From positions 72,608 to 136,607 of the forward strand of contig NZ_CAKUOF010000012.1 in the NCBI RefSeq assembly GCF_934668725.1: a stretch of 64,000 nucleotides of DNA, read 5' to 3'. The notes under the pieces were generated by a model. That model did not search any database. It saw only the letters and a program-made list of their open reading frames with translations, and was not told the DNA's origin. A program made the position numbers and the translations under genes. Positions within the stretch are counted from its first letter, which is position 1; the number at the start of each line of letters is the position of its first letter. The DNA comes from an uncultured Dysgonomonas sp. (GTDB taxonomy: Bacteria; Bacteroidota; Bacteroidia; Bacteroidales; Dysgonomonadaceae). Shown piece after piece: positions 16,250 through 25,827 of this stretch.

Positions 16250-19200
16250 TTAAAATTTAGCACTAATTGAAAATCCTAATGTTTTTGATGCTAAAGTTGA
16301 ACCAGCATCTACACCTTGAGAATACCATTTAGACCCAACAGGAGCTTCAGGATCCACATTCTCCAATGTTTTCCAGAAATAAAAGAGATTTCGACCAAAT
16401 AATGAAACTCTTATATCCTTCATATACATTTTATTAGCGATACTACTTGGTAGAGAATATCCGACTGTTAGCTCGCGAAGCTTAATATAGCTATTATCTT
16501 CAACCATCGCGCTATTCCAACCAGACGCCCCCCATGTAAAGGTATTTATATAATAATCGGCTGCAGAAATAACAGTTGTATTTTTCTCTTTATTAGAAGC
16601 TTTAATTCCTTCAAGAATAACTCCATCATTTCGTTGATAAGTTTTTCCTCCTTGACCAGTATATGTCCATGCAATACCTCCATTTTCAGCATCACGATAC
16701 TTCATTGTATTTTCGAAACGACCGGCACCTGTTTGATACTTAGTTCCGGGAGAAATCATTTGTCCACCAAAACGATAATCTATCATCATATCTAGTGAAA
16801 AATTCTTATAATTAAATGTGTTTGACCATCCACCGACAGCTGTAGGCATAATATTACCTAATTTCACAAATTTAGAATCATCAATAATATAATATCCCTC
16901 ATCACTAATCAACGCTTGTCCTGTAGCTTCATCTCTCTTTATATCAAAAGAGTATATATTACCGAGCTTTTCTCCTTCCACTGCCGATATCTTAATACTT
17001 GATTCATCAGCACTCCAAAAAGAATACTCCTTCATACCATAATTGTATGATTTAACTTTTGATGAATTGAATCCAACATTAAATCTAGTAGTCCATCTGA
17101 AATCTCCGATAAAAGGAGTAACGCTCACTGCTAATTCAAGTCCATTACTTCCTATTTCTCCAATATTCAAAATCTGTCTTTCAGCACCACTAGAGTAAGG
17201 TAATTCTAATTCAGCAATTTGGTTTTTCACTGTATTAGTATAATAGCTTGCATCAAAGCTAAGGCGATCATCCCAGAAGCGAGCTTCCAAACCAAACTCC
17301 CATTCATGTTTCATCTCTGGTTTTAAATCCAAATTTCCATATGTTGGAGAAAATAATGTTATACCAGGAACTGATCCTTGAGTAGTTTGAAGCACCTTTT
17401 GTCTATAAGCTATGTTAGCTACATAAGGAGGACAACCATTACCAACTATACCATACGATGCTCTCACTTTACCATAACTCAACCACTTAGGGACACTAAC
17501 TGCATCAGTAAATACAAATCCCATATTAGTTGACCAATAAAAATAGCTATTATTCTTAGGAGGTAAAGCCGAATTGTATTCTTGACGAGCAGTTGCTTCC
17601 AAAAACAGATAGTTCTTATATGCTAAGTTCAAAATTCCTAAATAAGCATATTTAGCCAAATTTGTAGTTGAAGTACCTGTATTCAACTGATTTCTTGAAT
17701 TATCTAGAGAAAACCAATTATCTATAATAAGTCCATTAGCTGTAGATGAATATTGAGTTCTGTACTTTTCGTCACGACCTTGTATACCTCCAGCCAAAGC
17801 AAAATCAAAATCTGAAGAGAATTTATCAGAATAAGTTAGCAGCGCATCTCCATAAATTGTCGAATACTGATTCTTATCTATCCTATAACCACCAGAACCT
17901 TCGGTTTTTACATATTCGGGTGCAACCTCAACAAATTGTTTATCTTCAATATTAAGAGCTGTAAAATCATTACCAACACGTCCTCTTAGTTTCAATTTAG
18001 GCATTATATCCCAATTAAGAGTTGCACTTGTTATTATACGATTTTCTTCCTCTTCATATTTATTTTTAAGCCTGCGCCAATAGTAATCTAGTACAGCATA
18101 TGGTCTTGTTGTAAAAACAAGTGCTTCCTCCGGATTCCTTTCTTTATTAGCCAAGGTTACATATTTATATCCATCAGAAGTTTGATATTTCCTCTTAAAT
18201 ATAGAAAAATCTTCTGCTGTATTAAAGAAACCATCATAATTATTAAGTAAACGATCCAAAAGTTCGGGTCTATTACTGGTTTTTGTATTAATATAGTTAG
18301 CTACAACATCCAGACTTAAGTCCTTATGCAGTTTTACAGTAGAATTCAAGTTAAAATTATTCTTCTGCATTTCACTATTCATCTGAGTTCCTGTATAGTC
18401 AAGTCTCGTATATGAAAGCCTATAGTTCAAAATATCAGTTTGCTTTGATAATGCAACATTCAAGTTAGAAGTATAACCTACTTGGAAAGCTTCTTTTAAT
18501 TGATTCTTTCTTGCACTATAAGATTGCACAGAACCATCCCACCATGTAACTTCTCTTCCATCATAAGCAGGACCGAATTGACCGTAAGCTCTGAAATATG
18601 GGCGCTGTCCACCACTAACATTCTCTTTACCATCAAAATACCAGCCATTAGCATCCGCTCCATTAGCCTCATTTACAGATGGACTATATCCAGGACCATA
18701 TTTATATTGGTACTTAGGCAGGTTTGATACGCTTTCAAATGCTCCATTATAGTTCAATTCAATTCCTAGCCCTTGATTCTGAGAACCTTTTTTTGTAGTA
18801 ATCACAACCACACCACTACCGGCATCCGAGCCATAAAGAGCTGATGCACTTGCACCTTTCAATATGGTTAAAGATTCGATATCCATAGGGTTAATATCAC
18901 TAATCCCATTTCCTCGAATTTTTTGATCAGCCCAATAACCATCATTATTAGCACCTTTAGAACCGTTTTGTCCGTCGTTTCGAATCATAACTCCATCGAC
19001 AACATATAGAGGTTGTTGATTGTAGTTTAATGAATTTATTCCTCGAATTTGAACATTTACAGCACCTGTAGCTCCTCCGGGAGGTGTGGTAATTTTAACC
19101 CCTGCTGCTTTTCCATATAAAGCTGATGCAAAGTTTGTATTACCTGCTTCGGTCAATTGTTTTGCAGAAACAGAACTTACAGAATAACCGATTGCTTTAG

Positions 19201-19645
19201 GAGGACGTTGTACTCCAATAGGAGCTGTAACAACTACCGTAGAAAGAACTTGAGAATCGTCTTCCATAACAATAGTAAGTGTAGTATTATTTCCTACAGT
19301 TACTTTTTGAGAAGTATATCCAACGTAAGTAAATTCCAATACTGAACCTATTCGTGGAACATTTATTGTAAAATTACCATCAAAATCTGTAGCTGTACCA
19401 ATAGAAGTACCCACTACTTTTACGCTCACCCCAATAAGTGGTTCATTCTTAGAATCAACAACAGATCCTTTTACAGTAACCTGTTTTCCATCTTGTAATA
19501 CTTGCTCTTCATTTACTTTTTCTTCCGATAATGAAGGATTAGCACCTACATTGGGTGCCGCCCAAACAGAAAAAAAGAGAAACGCAAACAGAACCCGCTT
19601 AACTGCCATAGGAGCCTGCGCAAGGTTAATAGCCTTTTTCTTCAT
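16250..19645 (-). CDS. SusC/RagA family TonB-linked outer-membrane transporter
   Basis: This 1131-residue protein has a signal region, a carboxypeptidase-regulatory-like domain (about residues 52-135, with VKGSVVDSKNEPLIGVSVKV and FTYVGYTSQKV), a TonB-box/plug domain (about 140-280, with IRGINSLNYNQQPLYVVDGV and ALYGSDAGSGVVVITTKKGS) and a 22-strand barrel ending in aromatic TLGFSISAKF. It has no STN domain, so it is not predicted to signal to a FecR protein. The SusD partner follows directly. It imports a ligand in a TonB-dependent way. A TATATTTG promoter box lies upstream on the - strand. Confidence 0.92.
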   Translation of the reverse strand: MKKKAINLAQAPMAVKRVLFAFLFFSVWAAPNVGANPSLSEEKVNEEQVLQDGKQVTVKGSVVDSKNEPLIGVSVKVVGTSIGTATDFDGNFTINVPRIGSVLEFTYVGYTSQKVTVGNNTTLTIVMEDDSQVLSTVVVTAPIGVQRPPKAIGYSVSSVSAKQLTEAGNTNFASALYGKAAGVKITTPPGGATGAVNVQIRGINSLNYNQQPLYVVDGVMIRNDGQNGSKGANNDGYWADQKIRGNGISDINPMDIESLTILKGASASALYGSDAGSGVVVITTKKGSQNQGLGIELNYNGAFESVSNLPKYQYKYGPGYSPSVNEANGADANGWYFDGKENVSGGQRPYFRAYGQFGPAYDGREVTWWDGSVQSYSARKNQLKEAFQVGYTSNLNVALSKQTDILNYRLSYTRLDYTGTQMNSEMQKNNFNLNSTVKLHKDLSLDVVANYINTKTSNRPELLDRLLNNYDGFFNTAEDFSIFKRKYQTSDGYKYVTLANKERNPEEALVFTTRPYAVLDYYWRRLKNKYEEEENRIITSATLNWDIMPKLKLRGRVGNDFTALNIEDKQFVEVAPEYVKTEGSGGYRIDKNQYSTIYGDALLTYSDKFSSDFDFALAGGIQGRDEKYRTQYSSTANGLIIDNWFSLDNSRNQLNTGTSTTNLAKYAYLGILNLAYKNYLFLEATARQEYNSALPPKNNSYFYWSTNMGFVFTDAVSVPKWLSYGKVRASYGIVGNGCPPYVANIAYRQKVLQTTQGSVPGITLFSPTYGNLDLKPEMKHEWEFGLEARFWDDRLSFDASYYTNTVKNQIAELELPYSSGAERQILNIGEIGSNGLELAVSVTPFIGDFRWTTRFNVGFNSSKVKSYNYGMKEYSFWSADESSIKISAVEGEKLGNIYSFDIKRDEATGQALISDEGYYIIDDSKFVKLGNIMPTAVGGWSNTFNYKNFSLDMMIDYRFGGQMISPGTKYQTGAGRFENTMKYRDAENGGIAWTYTGQGGKTYQRNDGVILEGIKASNKEKNTTVISAADYYINTFTWGASGWNSAMVEDNSYIKLRELTVGYSLPSSIANKMYMKDIRVSLFGRNLFYFWKTLENVDPEAPVGSKWYSQGVDAGSTLASKTLGFSISAKF

Positions 19646-20139
19646 AGAAAATTAGTTTTAATTAAATTCAGATTTATTAATCAATCTAGTTCCGTTCAGC
19701 AAATATAAATACAAAAAAAATATAAAAAAAAGATTTTATAAATTATTTTTTTAACAATAACAGTCTGGTTATTAAAGCTGAAATTGGCTTCAACAGTAGG
19801 TTTTAAGGAGATTTAATTGAGATTTTAGATTTTAACTAAAAGAAACAATAAGCAACACTTAATTGTGAAATCTCACGATAAGAACAAGAACTCTCCGATC
19901 ACATTCCACTATTAATAAGGAGTTTAGGATAATTAACAAGATATACAAAATACAATAAATAAATTCAGAAAAAAAGATGTTAATTAACTCAATATGTTAT
20001 ATAACATATCGAAAAACCAATTATTAAAAAAAGAAAATACCTTATCAAATATAACATTCTACAGACAAACCAAAAGCAATAACAACACATAAGACACCAC
20101 AATATCGACGATAATAATTTACAAAATGTGTATATAAAA
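19646..20139. other. A/T-rich intergenic region upstream of SusC
   Basis: I see no gene in these ~490 bases. On the - strand TATATTTG (complement at 19700-19707) is an exact TAnnTTTG -7 box, 55 bases before the SusC start. ATATGTTATATAACATAT at 19992-20009 is a perfect 18-base palindrome, a possible operator. The rest is long A and T tracts without recognisable features. Confidence 0.5.
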
Positions 20140-20141
20140 AG

Positions 20142-20176
20142 ATAGGGTAAGCTCTGCTGCTTACCCTATTATTTTT
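20142..20176. terminator. terminator after glutathione peroxidase
   Basis: TAGGGTAAGC (20143-20152) pairs perfectly with GCTTACCCTA (20159-20168) around a six-base loop. T-rich sequence lies on both exit sides. It lies 20 bases beyond the glutathione peroxidase stop on the - strand. Confidence 0.8.
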
Positions 20177-20195
20177 TTGATAAATCTAATAATTC

Positions 20196-20675
20196 TCATA
20201 TAAGTGGGAGAATATATTTTTCCAGATATTCAGGTTTTGTTACCGAACTAAACCGCTTAACTGTTTCTCCATCTCGGCTAACAAGAAACTTTGTAAAATT
20301 CCATTTTATTCCAGAAAATAGAAAACCTCCGGCCTTTCTTTTAAGAAACTTATAAACCGGAGATGCTGCTTTTCCATTTACATCTACTTTCTTCATTAAA
20401 GGAAACGTAACTCCAAAATTAAGTTCACAGAAAGATGCTATTTCATCATCATTGGCAGGTTCTTGATTTGCAAACTGATTACAAGGAAAACCCAATACCA
20501 CCAAACCTCTTTCCTTATATTTCTGATAAAGGTATTCAAGACCTTTGTATTGAGGCGTAAAACCACATTTACTGGCAGTATTAACAATCAAAAGTACCTT
20601 ACCTCTGTACTGTGACAAATCTACATCCGAACCAGTATTTCCTTGAACAATAAAATCATAAATGGTTGCAGGCAT
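20196..20675 (-). CDS. glutathione peroxidase family thiol peroxidase
   Basis: From ATG 20675 the protein has 159 residues; an upstream in-frame TTG is less likely. The catalytic site is VNTASKCGFTPQ with Cys (not selenocysteine) at residue 37. The family GFPCNQF segment and a KWNFTKFLV segment carrying the Trp/Asn of the catalytic tetrad follow. Bacterial Cys-type members usually take electrons from thioredoxin and reduce hydrogen or organic peroxides. Thirteen or so bases separate it from the thiol peroxidase gene upstream, so the two are probably cotranscribed as part of a peroxide-defence cluster. Confidence 0.92.
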   Translation of the reverse strand: MPATIYDFIVQGNTGSDVDLSQYRGKVLLIVNTASKCGFTPQYKGLEYLYQKYKERGLVVLGFPCNQFANQEPANDDEIASFCELNFGVTFPLMKKVDVNGKAASPVYKFLKRKAGGFLFSGIKWNFTKFLVSRDGETVKRFSSVTKPEYLEKYILPLI

Positions 20676-20694
20676 AATCAAAAAATACTAGAAT

Positions 20695-21195
20695 TTACTT
20701 TAATACAGCCAGTGCTGCTTCATAATTAGGCTCATTTTTGATTTCAGAAACCAACTCCGTAAACAAAACTTCCCCCTCTGGATTTAGTACAACTAAAGAC
20801 CTGGCCAACAATCCCTTCAAAGGGCCATCAACTAACAAAACTCCATAGTCTTTGCCAAAAGCCTCATTCCTGAACACTGATGCAGGAACAACATTCTCAA
20901 TACCTTCTGCTGTACAAAATCTGCCTGCTGCAAATGGCAAGTCTGCAGAAATAGCTAATACTACTGTATTTGATAAGCTTGCAGCCTCTTTATTAAATCT
21001 TCTTACCGAAGCAGCACAAGTACTTGTGTCTAAACTTGGAAAAATATTTAAGACTACATTTTTGCCTTTAAAATCTGATAGAGATAGTTCTGATAAATCT
21101 TGTTTCACCAATGTAAAAGCTGCTGCTTTAGTCTTTAAAGCTGGTAAATTACCTATTGTATTTACCGCCTGACCGCCTAATGTAATTTGTGACAT
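20695..21195 (-). CDS. tpx: thiol peroxidase Tpx
   Basis: This 166-residue protein is an atypical two-Cys peroxiredoxin of the Tpx type. The peroxidatic Cys60 lies in FPSLDTSTCAASVRRFN and the resolving Cys94 in AAGRFCTAEG; these match the usual Tpx spacing (Cys61 and Cys95 in E. coli). Length is standard. It reduces peroxides, preferring lipid hydroperoxides in studied homologues, using thioredoxin. It lies between the nitroreductase (65 bases upstream) and the glutathione peroxidase genes on the same strand, which suggests joint regulation by the MarR-type gene at the head of the cluster. Confidence 0.95.
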   Translation of the reverse strand: MSQITLGGQAVNTIGNLPALKTKAAAFTLVKQDLSELSLSDFKGKNVVLNIFPSLDTSTCAASVRRFNKEAASLSNTVVLAISADLPFAAGRFCTAEGIENVVPASVFRNEAFGKDYGVLLVDGPLKGLLARSLVVLNPEGEVLFTELVSEIKNEPNYEAALAVLK

Positions 21196-21260
21196 TTGAG
21201 TTATATTTTATAAGGAATATTTAGTGCAGACTATTCTGCATTTCGTTTAATTTTAAAAGC

Positions 21261-21896
21261 TTATTTTATTTCAATAATAAATTCGGATTGAGGATGCCTT
21301 GCCTTCTTCATGTTCACTAACCAGTCGTTAGCTTCATCTCTATAACCTAACGGTAGCATAGTTACACTTCTTAGTCCTTTTTCACGAAGGTTCAATAACT
21401 TATCTAAAGCATCATTATCAAACCCTTCCATAGGGGTAGTATCCACTTTAAGTTCGGCAGCCATTGCTATTGCGTAAGCGAAAGCAATATAAGACTGACG
21501 AGCTGTATGAGCAAAATTTTCTTCGTCAGAGCGAGACAAATAAATTGATTTTAAACGATCTGTATAATCCTTATACCTATCAACTGGCTGTTCCCTTGCT
21601 TCAGTAGTTATACCATATATATGATCTATTCTTTCCTCAGTATAATTATCCCAAGCTGCAAATACTAACAAATGAGAACAATCCGCAACTTGTTGCTGCT
21701 CCCAAGCAATAGGAACTATTTCCTTCTTCAACTCTTCATTAGTTATCACAATAACTTGGAATGGTTGTAATCCCGACGAAGTTGGAGCCAACCTGGCAGC
21801 TTCAACAATTTGATCTACTAATTTTTGATCTACTTTCTTTGATGGATCAAATTTCTTTGTGGCATATCGCCATTTTGCTTGTTCTAATAAACTCAT
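21261..21896 (-). CDS. NAD(P)H-dependent nitroreductase (NfsB-like)
   Basis: This 211-residue protein has the FMN nitroreductase fold: WRYATKKFDPSKKV near residue 8, APTSSGLQPFQVIVITN near 36, a CSHLLVFAAW strand near 73, TARQSYIAFAYAIAMAAELKVDTTPMEGFD near 132-160, and a C-terminal SVTMLPLGYRDEANDW segment. These are the standard FMN and NAD(P)H contact regions of NfsB/dihydropteridine-reductase-like enzymes. It sits 71 bases downstream of the MarR gene on the same strand. Its place with two peroxidases suggests a role in quinone or electrophile detoxification, by inference from context. Confidence 0.9.
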   Translation of the reverse strand: MSLLEQAKWRYATKKFDPSKKVDQKLVDQIVEAARLAPTSSGLQPFQVIVITNEELKKEIVPIAWEQQQVADCSHLLVFAAWDNYTEERIDHIYGITTEAREQPVDRYKDYTDRLKSIYLSRSDEENFAHTARQSYIAFAYAIAMAAELKVDTTPMEGFDNDALDKLLNLREKGLRSVTMLPLGYRDEANDWLVNMKKARHPQSEFIIEIK

Positions 21897-21967
21897 TTTA
21901 TTTATAATATATAATTTACATTTTTAGAAATATGTACATAAATAACTACACTGATTGATCAAAAAAA

Positions 21968-22405
21968 CTATAACTTACATTTTGCAGTAGTCAATAATAT
22001 CTGCTTCAACTGATCACGTAAAGTGGTCAATTGTTTATCATCTGTTTCTAGTTGCTCTTTTAAAAGTACAGGAATATCCTGTGCCTGCTCTTTAAGACTT
22101 TCACCCTTATCAGAGAGTATAATATCTACTACCCTCTCATCTATACAAGATCGTTTTCTCGAAAGCAACCCGTTAGCTTCCATCCTTTTTAATAATGGAG
22201 TTAATGTTCCACTATCAAGCCAAAGTAGTTCTCCTATACATTTCACGCTAGCCGACTTATGCTCCCACAGAACCAACATAACCAGATATTGAGGATAAGT
22301 TAACCCCATTTTTTCCAGATAAGGTCTATATAAAGATGCCATCTGCCTTGCTAAAGCATAGATAGGAAAACACAATTGATTTTCGAGTTTTAAATAATCT
22401 GTCAT
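21968..22405 (-). CDS. MarR family regulator, OhrR-like
   Basis: ATG 22405 gives 145 residues; the upstream in-frame start would be GTG and adds an unlikely extension. The N-terminus ENQLCFPIYALARQM places Cys12 where OhrR-type peroxide sensors have their reactive cysteine. The winged helix-turn-helix follows (TYPQYLVMLVLWE, IGELLWLDSGTLTPLLKRMEANGLLSRKRS, then a DERVVDI wing). Additional cysteines lie near residues 60, 93 and 143. OhrR proteins repress peroxidase genes until the cysteine is oxidised. As the first gene of the nitroreductase/tpx/glutathione-peroxidase cluster it is the obvious candidate regulator. Direct control is inferred. Confidence 0.85.
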   Translation of the reverse strand: MTDYLKLENQLCFPIYALARQMASLYRPYLEKMGLTYPQYLVMLVLWEHKSASVKCIGELLWLDSGTLTPLLKRMEANGLLSRKRSCIDERVVDIILSDKGESLKEQAQDIPVLLKEQLETDDKQLTTLRDQLKQILLTTAKCKL

Positions 22406-22582
22406 AACATTCCCATTTCGGTTTTGTAAAATTATATTGCACACAATTCAAATTGAAATATTTCTAGTTAAAGATTGTAAACTACAGAATGATTATATCT
22501 ATAAGAATATACATGCTATTTATAAGGTAAGACTAAGAGATATTAAAAATAAGGATATATAAAGAAAGATTGAAAACGAAAA

Positions 22583-22613
22583 AGTGCGCAATCAAGATTT
22601 TGAATTACGCACC
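22583..22613 (-). terminator. probable terminator of the YeaQ-like gene
   Basis: GTGCGCAAT (22584-22592) pairs with ATTACGCAC (22604-22612), with one mismatch. On the - strand the stem is followed by CTTTTTCG. It lies about 100 bases beyond the YeaQ-like stop. Confidence 0.55.
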
Positions 22614-22715
22614 CTCAGTATTGAGTAAAATAAAAGAAAAGAAATTGAATAACTAAACTAAATACAGTGTGAAATATGTATGGCTTTATTTTTCACTAGC
22701 AAAAGATTTGTACTC

Positions 22716-22994
22716 TCAACTTTGTTGTTGTTTCTTGTTTACCCTAAATGCCGTATACAGGAAAATAGCTGCAACGATTGCCGAAGTAGCATAACCAATA
22801 AGAACAGTAGAAGTTAATGAATCATAGTCCAACCTACATAAATTAAGTATGAATGACCCGCTTAAAGCACCTACCATTCCAATAGCAAAACTGGTAAATA
22901 AACCCAGTTTGTTCTTTTTGGGAAGCTTATTGGCTATAAATCCGATGAGAATACCTATCGTTATTGATCCTATGACGTCGAACCCTGTTTCCAT
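22716..22994 (-). CDS. GlsB/YeaQ/YmgE-like small membrane protein
   Basis: This 92-residue protein has three hydrophobic helices (about residues 5-22, 32-52, 63-83). The pattern IGILIGFIANKLP...GLFTSFAIGMVGALSGSFIL, followed by a third Ala-rich helix and a basic tail, resembles the GlsB/YeaQ/YmgE (transglycosylase-associated) family of small inner-membrane stress proteins. It lacks the fully canonical glycine spacing of that family, so the assignment is moderate. It has its own likely terminator and no tightly linked neighbour. Confidence 0.6.
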   Translation of the reverse strand: METGFDVIGSITIGILIGFIANKLPKKNKLGLFTSFAIGMVGALSGSFILNLCRLDYDSLTSTVLIGYATSAIVAAIFLYTAFRVNKKQQQS

Positions 22995-23242
22995 TTTATT
23001 TTTATATTATGTCTCTTCGTTATTTAGCTTTTACAAAAGGTATAACATAGTTCTCATTTATTTTGTTTAATTCAAAATAGTTAAAACTTATAAGAACAAG
23101 GTAAAACTCTCAGGGTCAGAAGAAAGAATTTACTGTAATTTACTTTTAGATTATACTTGAAAAGACACAATACAAAGCGAATCGTAAATCATCCAACAAA
23201 TGAATTAAAAAGAAAGGCTGATGATAAATAATAAAAAAGTAT

Positions 23243-23250
23243 TAATTTTG
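23243..23250 (+). promoter_or_regulatory. predicted -7 box for the coiled-coil membrane protein
   Basis: TAATTTTG matches TAnnTTTG exactly, 33 bases before the start codon at 23283. No good TTG is present at -33. Confidence 0.4.
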
Positions 23251-23282
23251 AAATAAGTTTAAACTATATAACACAACAATTT

Positions 23283-23801
23283 ATGACAAAAAAGATACTC
23301 ATATTAATCCTTTTCACATTAAGCATAACAGCTTACGCACAAAATACATATAGCCAAACAGAAGTCGACTTAAAACTAGAACTTCAAAAAAAGGAATTGG
23401 ATGAAAAGCTGAAAGAGCTAAAAAATGAGAAAGACAAGGCCGACATCAAAATGATAGAGCAAGACAAGCGCTTAGAAGAAACTCAAGGACGTCTGGCTAA
23501 AATTATAGATGTATTCGGTCTTATAATTGCCGGATTAACCATACTAGTCACTATAGCCGGATTTTTCATGGACAAAAACAATAAAAAGAAAAGACAGGAA
23601 ATTGAAGATGAATTTGACAGGCTTAAAATAGAAAGCGAAAAACAAATTGACTTAATCAGACAACATGCACTGCTTGTTGTTGAAAAAGCTCAATTAATCA
23701 TAGAAAAGACAGCGCTCGAAATAGATCTCATAAAAGACGAAGCCAATATTTCATTAACTGAAATAAGAAAAAGAAAAAAGTCAGAGAATAACAATCTGTA
23801 A
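23283..23801 (+). CDS. coiled-coil membrane protein of unknown function
   Basis: This 172-residue protein has a signal peptide that ends near AYAQ (residue 20), a charged coiled coil (about residues 26-75), one membrane helix (about 79-98, IDVFGLIIAGLTILVTIAGFF) and a second basic and acidic helical region to the end. After signal cleavage the N-terminal coil would lie in the periplasm and the C-terminal helix in the cytoplasm. No family is recognised. It stands alone between a divergent YeaQ-like gene and a convergent P-type ATPase gene. Confidence 0.65.
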   Translation: MTKKILILILFTLSITAYAQNTYSQTEVDLKLELQKKELDEKLKELKNEKDKADIKMIEQDKRLEETQGRLAKIIDVFGLIIAGLTILVTIAGFFMDKNNKKKRQEIEDEFDRLKIESEKQIDLIRQHALLVVEKAQLIIEKTALEIDLIKDEANISLTEIRKRKKSENNNL

Positions 23802-23820
23802 AATAGATTCTACATAAAAT

Positions 23821-23858
23821 ATCAGCAGGATGATTGATTTCATCCCGCTGATATTTTA
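23821..23858. terminator. bidirectional terminator between convergent genes
   Basis: ATCAGCAGGATGA (23821-23833) pairs with TCATCCCGCTGAT (23840-23852), with one mismatch. It separates the coiled-coil protein gene (+) and the P-type ATPase gene (-). Confidence 0.75.
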
Positions 23859-25811
23859 AAAATTCTTCCTTAAGATACGCATAGCATTCAAAATTGCCAA
23901 TAAAGCAACACCCACATCAGCAAAGACAGCCTCCCACATAGTAGCTACTCCCACAGCACCAAATGACAATACCACAAGCTTAACTCCAAAAGCCAATGTA
24001 ATATCTTGAATTACAATCTGTTTTGTTGATTTTGCAATGCGTATTGCTGTAGTTATCTTAGAGGGATGATCAGTCTGTATTACTACGTCGGCAACCTCTA
24101 TTGCCGCATCCGATCCCATACCTCCCATTGCTATTCCAATATCGCTTAGAGCTAAAACAGGTGCATCATTTATACCATCACCTACAAAAGCTACAACATT
24201 TGCTTTATCGCTCTTCAACTGCTCAACATGCCTTACTTTATCTTCAGGTAAAAGATCGCCGTAGGCACTATCCACACCTAGCTCTCCTGCTGTTTTTTGA
24301 GTAATCGATGATTTATCACCACTCAACATAATTGTTTTAATCCCCTGATTATGCATTTCTGAAATCGCCAAAAGAGAGTCTTCTTTAAGCTCATCAGCAA
24401 TAGTTATATAACCTGCATATCGATTATCAAGAGCAACTATCACAACAGATTCGATAATGGAATCAATATTAGTATCGTATTCGATTCCATACTTACGCAT
24501 CATTTTAGAGTTTCCAATGATAACCTTTTTACCATCAACATAACCCTGAAGTCCATATCCTGTAATTTCTTTTACATCTTTTGCTTTGTAAGTGGTCGAT
24601 TTTCCATTTACGACACTATGCTCTACTATCGCTTTTGCAATTGGATGGGTAGAAAGTTTTTCTACAGCCGCAACTATCCCCATAAACTCAATCGGATCGT
24701 ATGCCGGACAAACAATACGCTGTACTTTAAATACACCTTTAGTCAGAGTTCCTGTTTTATCCATCACCACAGTATTTACAGAAGTCATTAGATCCATATA
24801 ATTGGCTCCTTTAAATAAAATACCATGACGTGAAGCGGCACCTATTCCACCGAAATATCCCAAAGGAATAGAGATTACCAAGGCACAAGGGCAAGAGATT
24901 ACCAGAAAGACAAGAGCACGATATAACCAGTCGTCGAAAACATAATTACTAACCACAAAATACGGTATCACAGTTATGGCTAATGCCAAAAAGAAAACAA
25001 TAGGTGTGTATATCCGTGCAAATTTACGGATCAACAATTCGGTTTTTGCTTTACGTGAGGTGGCATCTTGTACCATTTCCAATATTTTAGCAAGCGAACT
25101 ATCTGTATATTTTTTCTCTACTTTTATTTCAATTACCTTATCGAGATTAAGCATACCGGCCAATATTTTTTCGCCCTCACGGATAGTTTTAGGCTTACTC
25201 TCTCCTGTTAAAGCGGAAGTATTGAAACTACCGGATTCAGACAATAGAACTCCATCTAAAGGAATCTTTTCTCCGGCTTTTACCTGAATAGTTTCTCCTA
25301 TGGCAACTGTTTCTGGAGACACTGCCTGAAAAGTACCTGACCTTAATACATTTGCTTTATCAGGACGAATGTCCAGTAAAGCTTTAATATTGCTTTTGGC
25401 TTTATTAACGGCTGATTCCTGAAACAACTCACCTACTGAGTAGAATAACATCACTGCTACGCCTTCTGGATATTCTCCTATAAAGAAAGCACCCAGAGTA
25501 GCAATAACCATTAACGTAAATTCATTGAAAAAATCGAATTCTTTTATAGCTCCATATGCTTCTTTTATGACAGGAAATCCGACAGGGATGTAAGCAATAA
25601 TATACCATGCCAAACGTAGATATCCTGAGAAAAAACTTATTGAACTTAGATTATCGAGAAAAATTCCTGTAAGAAGTAATAGGAAGCTAAAAATTGCGGG
25701 GGTATATCTTTTCCAAGCTGCTACACTTTCGCCGTTTCCATGTGAATGGGATCCGCAGCAATGGTCTTCAGAATGTGTCGGTTGAATTATATTTGCCATT
25801 TTGTTTATCAT
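23856..25811 (-). CDS. P1B-type heavy-metal-translocating ATPase (Zn/Cd type)
   Basis: This 651-residue protein has no classic heavy-metal-associated domain. Instead a short Cys/His-rich N-terminus (HSEDHCCGSHSHG, residues 13-25) may bind metal. It has the actuator motif TGES (202-205), the metal-path motif SCPCALVIS with CPC at 307-309, the phosphorylation site DKTGT (351-355), the HP pair (389-390), and GDGINDAPVL in the nucleotide/hinge region. The final helices contain FADVGVALLAILNAMRIL, which resembles the ZntA group. It should export Zn, Cd or Pb from the cytoplasm. ATG at 25799 is an alternative start. A dyad in the promoter suggests metal-responsive control. Confidence 0.92.
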   Translation of the reverse strand: MINKMANIIQPTHSEDHCCGSHSHGNGESVAAWKRYTPAIFSFLLLLTGIFLDNLSSISFFSGYLRLAWYIIAYIPVGFPVIKEAYGAIKEFDFFNEFTLMVIATLGAFFIGEYPEGVAVMLFYSVGELFQESAVNKAKSNIKALLDIRPDKANVLRSGTFQAVSPETVAIGETIQVKAGEKIPLDGVLLSESGSFNTSALTGESKPKTIREGEKILAGMLNLDKVIEIKVEKKYTDSSLAKILEMVQDATSRKAKTELLIRKFARIYTPIVFFLALAITVIPYFVVSNYVFDDWLYRALVFLVISCPCALVISIPLGYFGGIGAASRHGILFKGANYMDLMTSVNTVVMDKTGTLTKGVFKVQRIVCPAYDPIEFMGIVAAVEKLSTHPIAKAIVEHSVVNGKSTTYKAKDVKEITGYGLQGYVDGKKVIIGNSKMMRKYGIEYDTNIDSIIESVVIVALDNRYAGYITIADELKEDSLLAISEMHNQGIKTIMLSGDKSSITQKTAGELGVDSAYGDLLPEDKVRHVEQLKSDKANVVAFVGDGINDAPVLALSDIGIAMGGMGSDAAIEVADVVIQTDHPSKITTAIRIAKSTKQIVIQDITLAFGVKLVVLSFGAVGVATMWEAVFADVGVALLAILNAMRILRKNF

Positions 25812-25827
25812 TTTATTTATCTGACAA

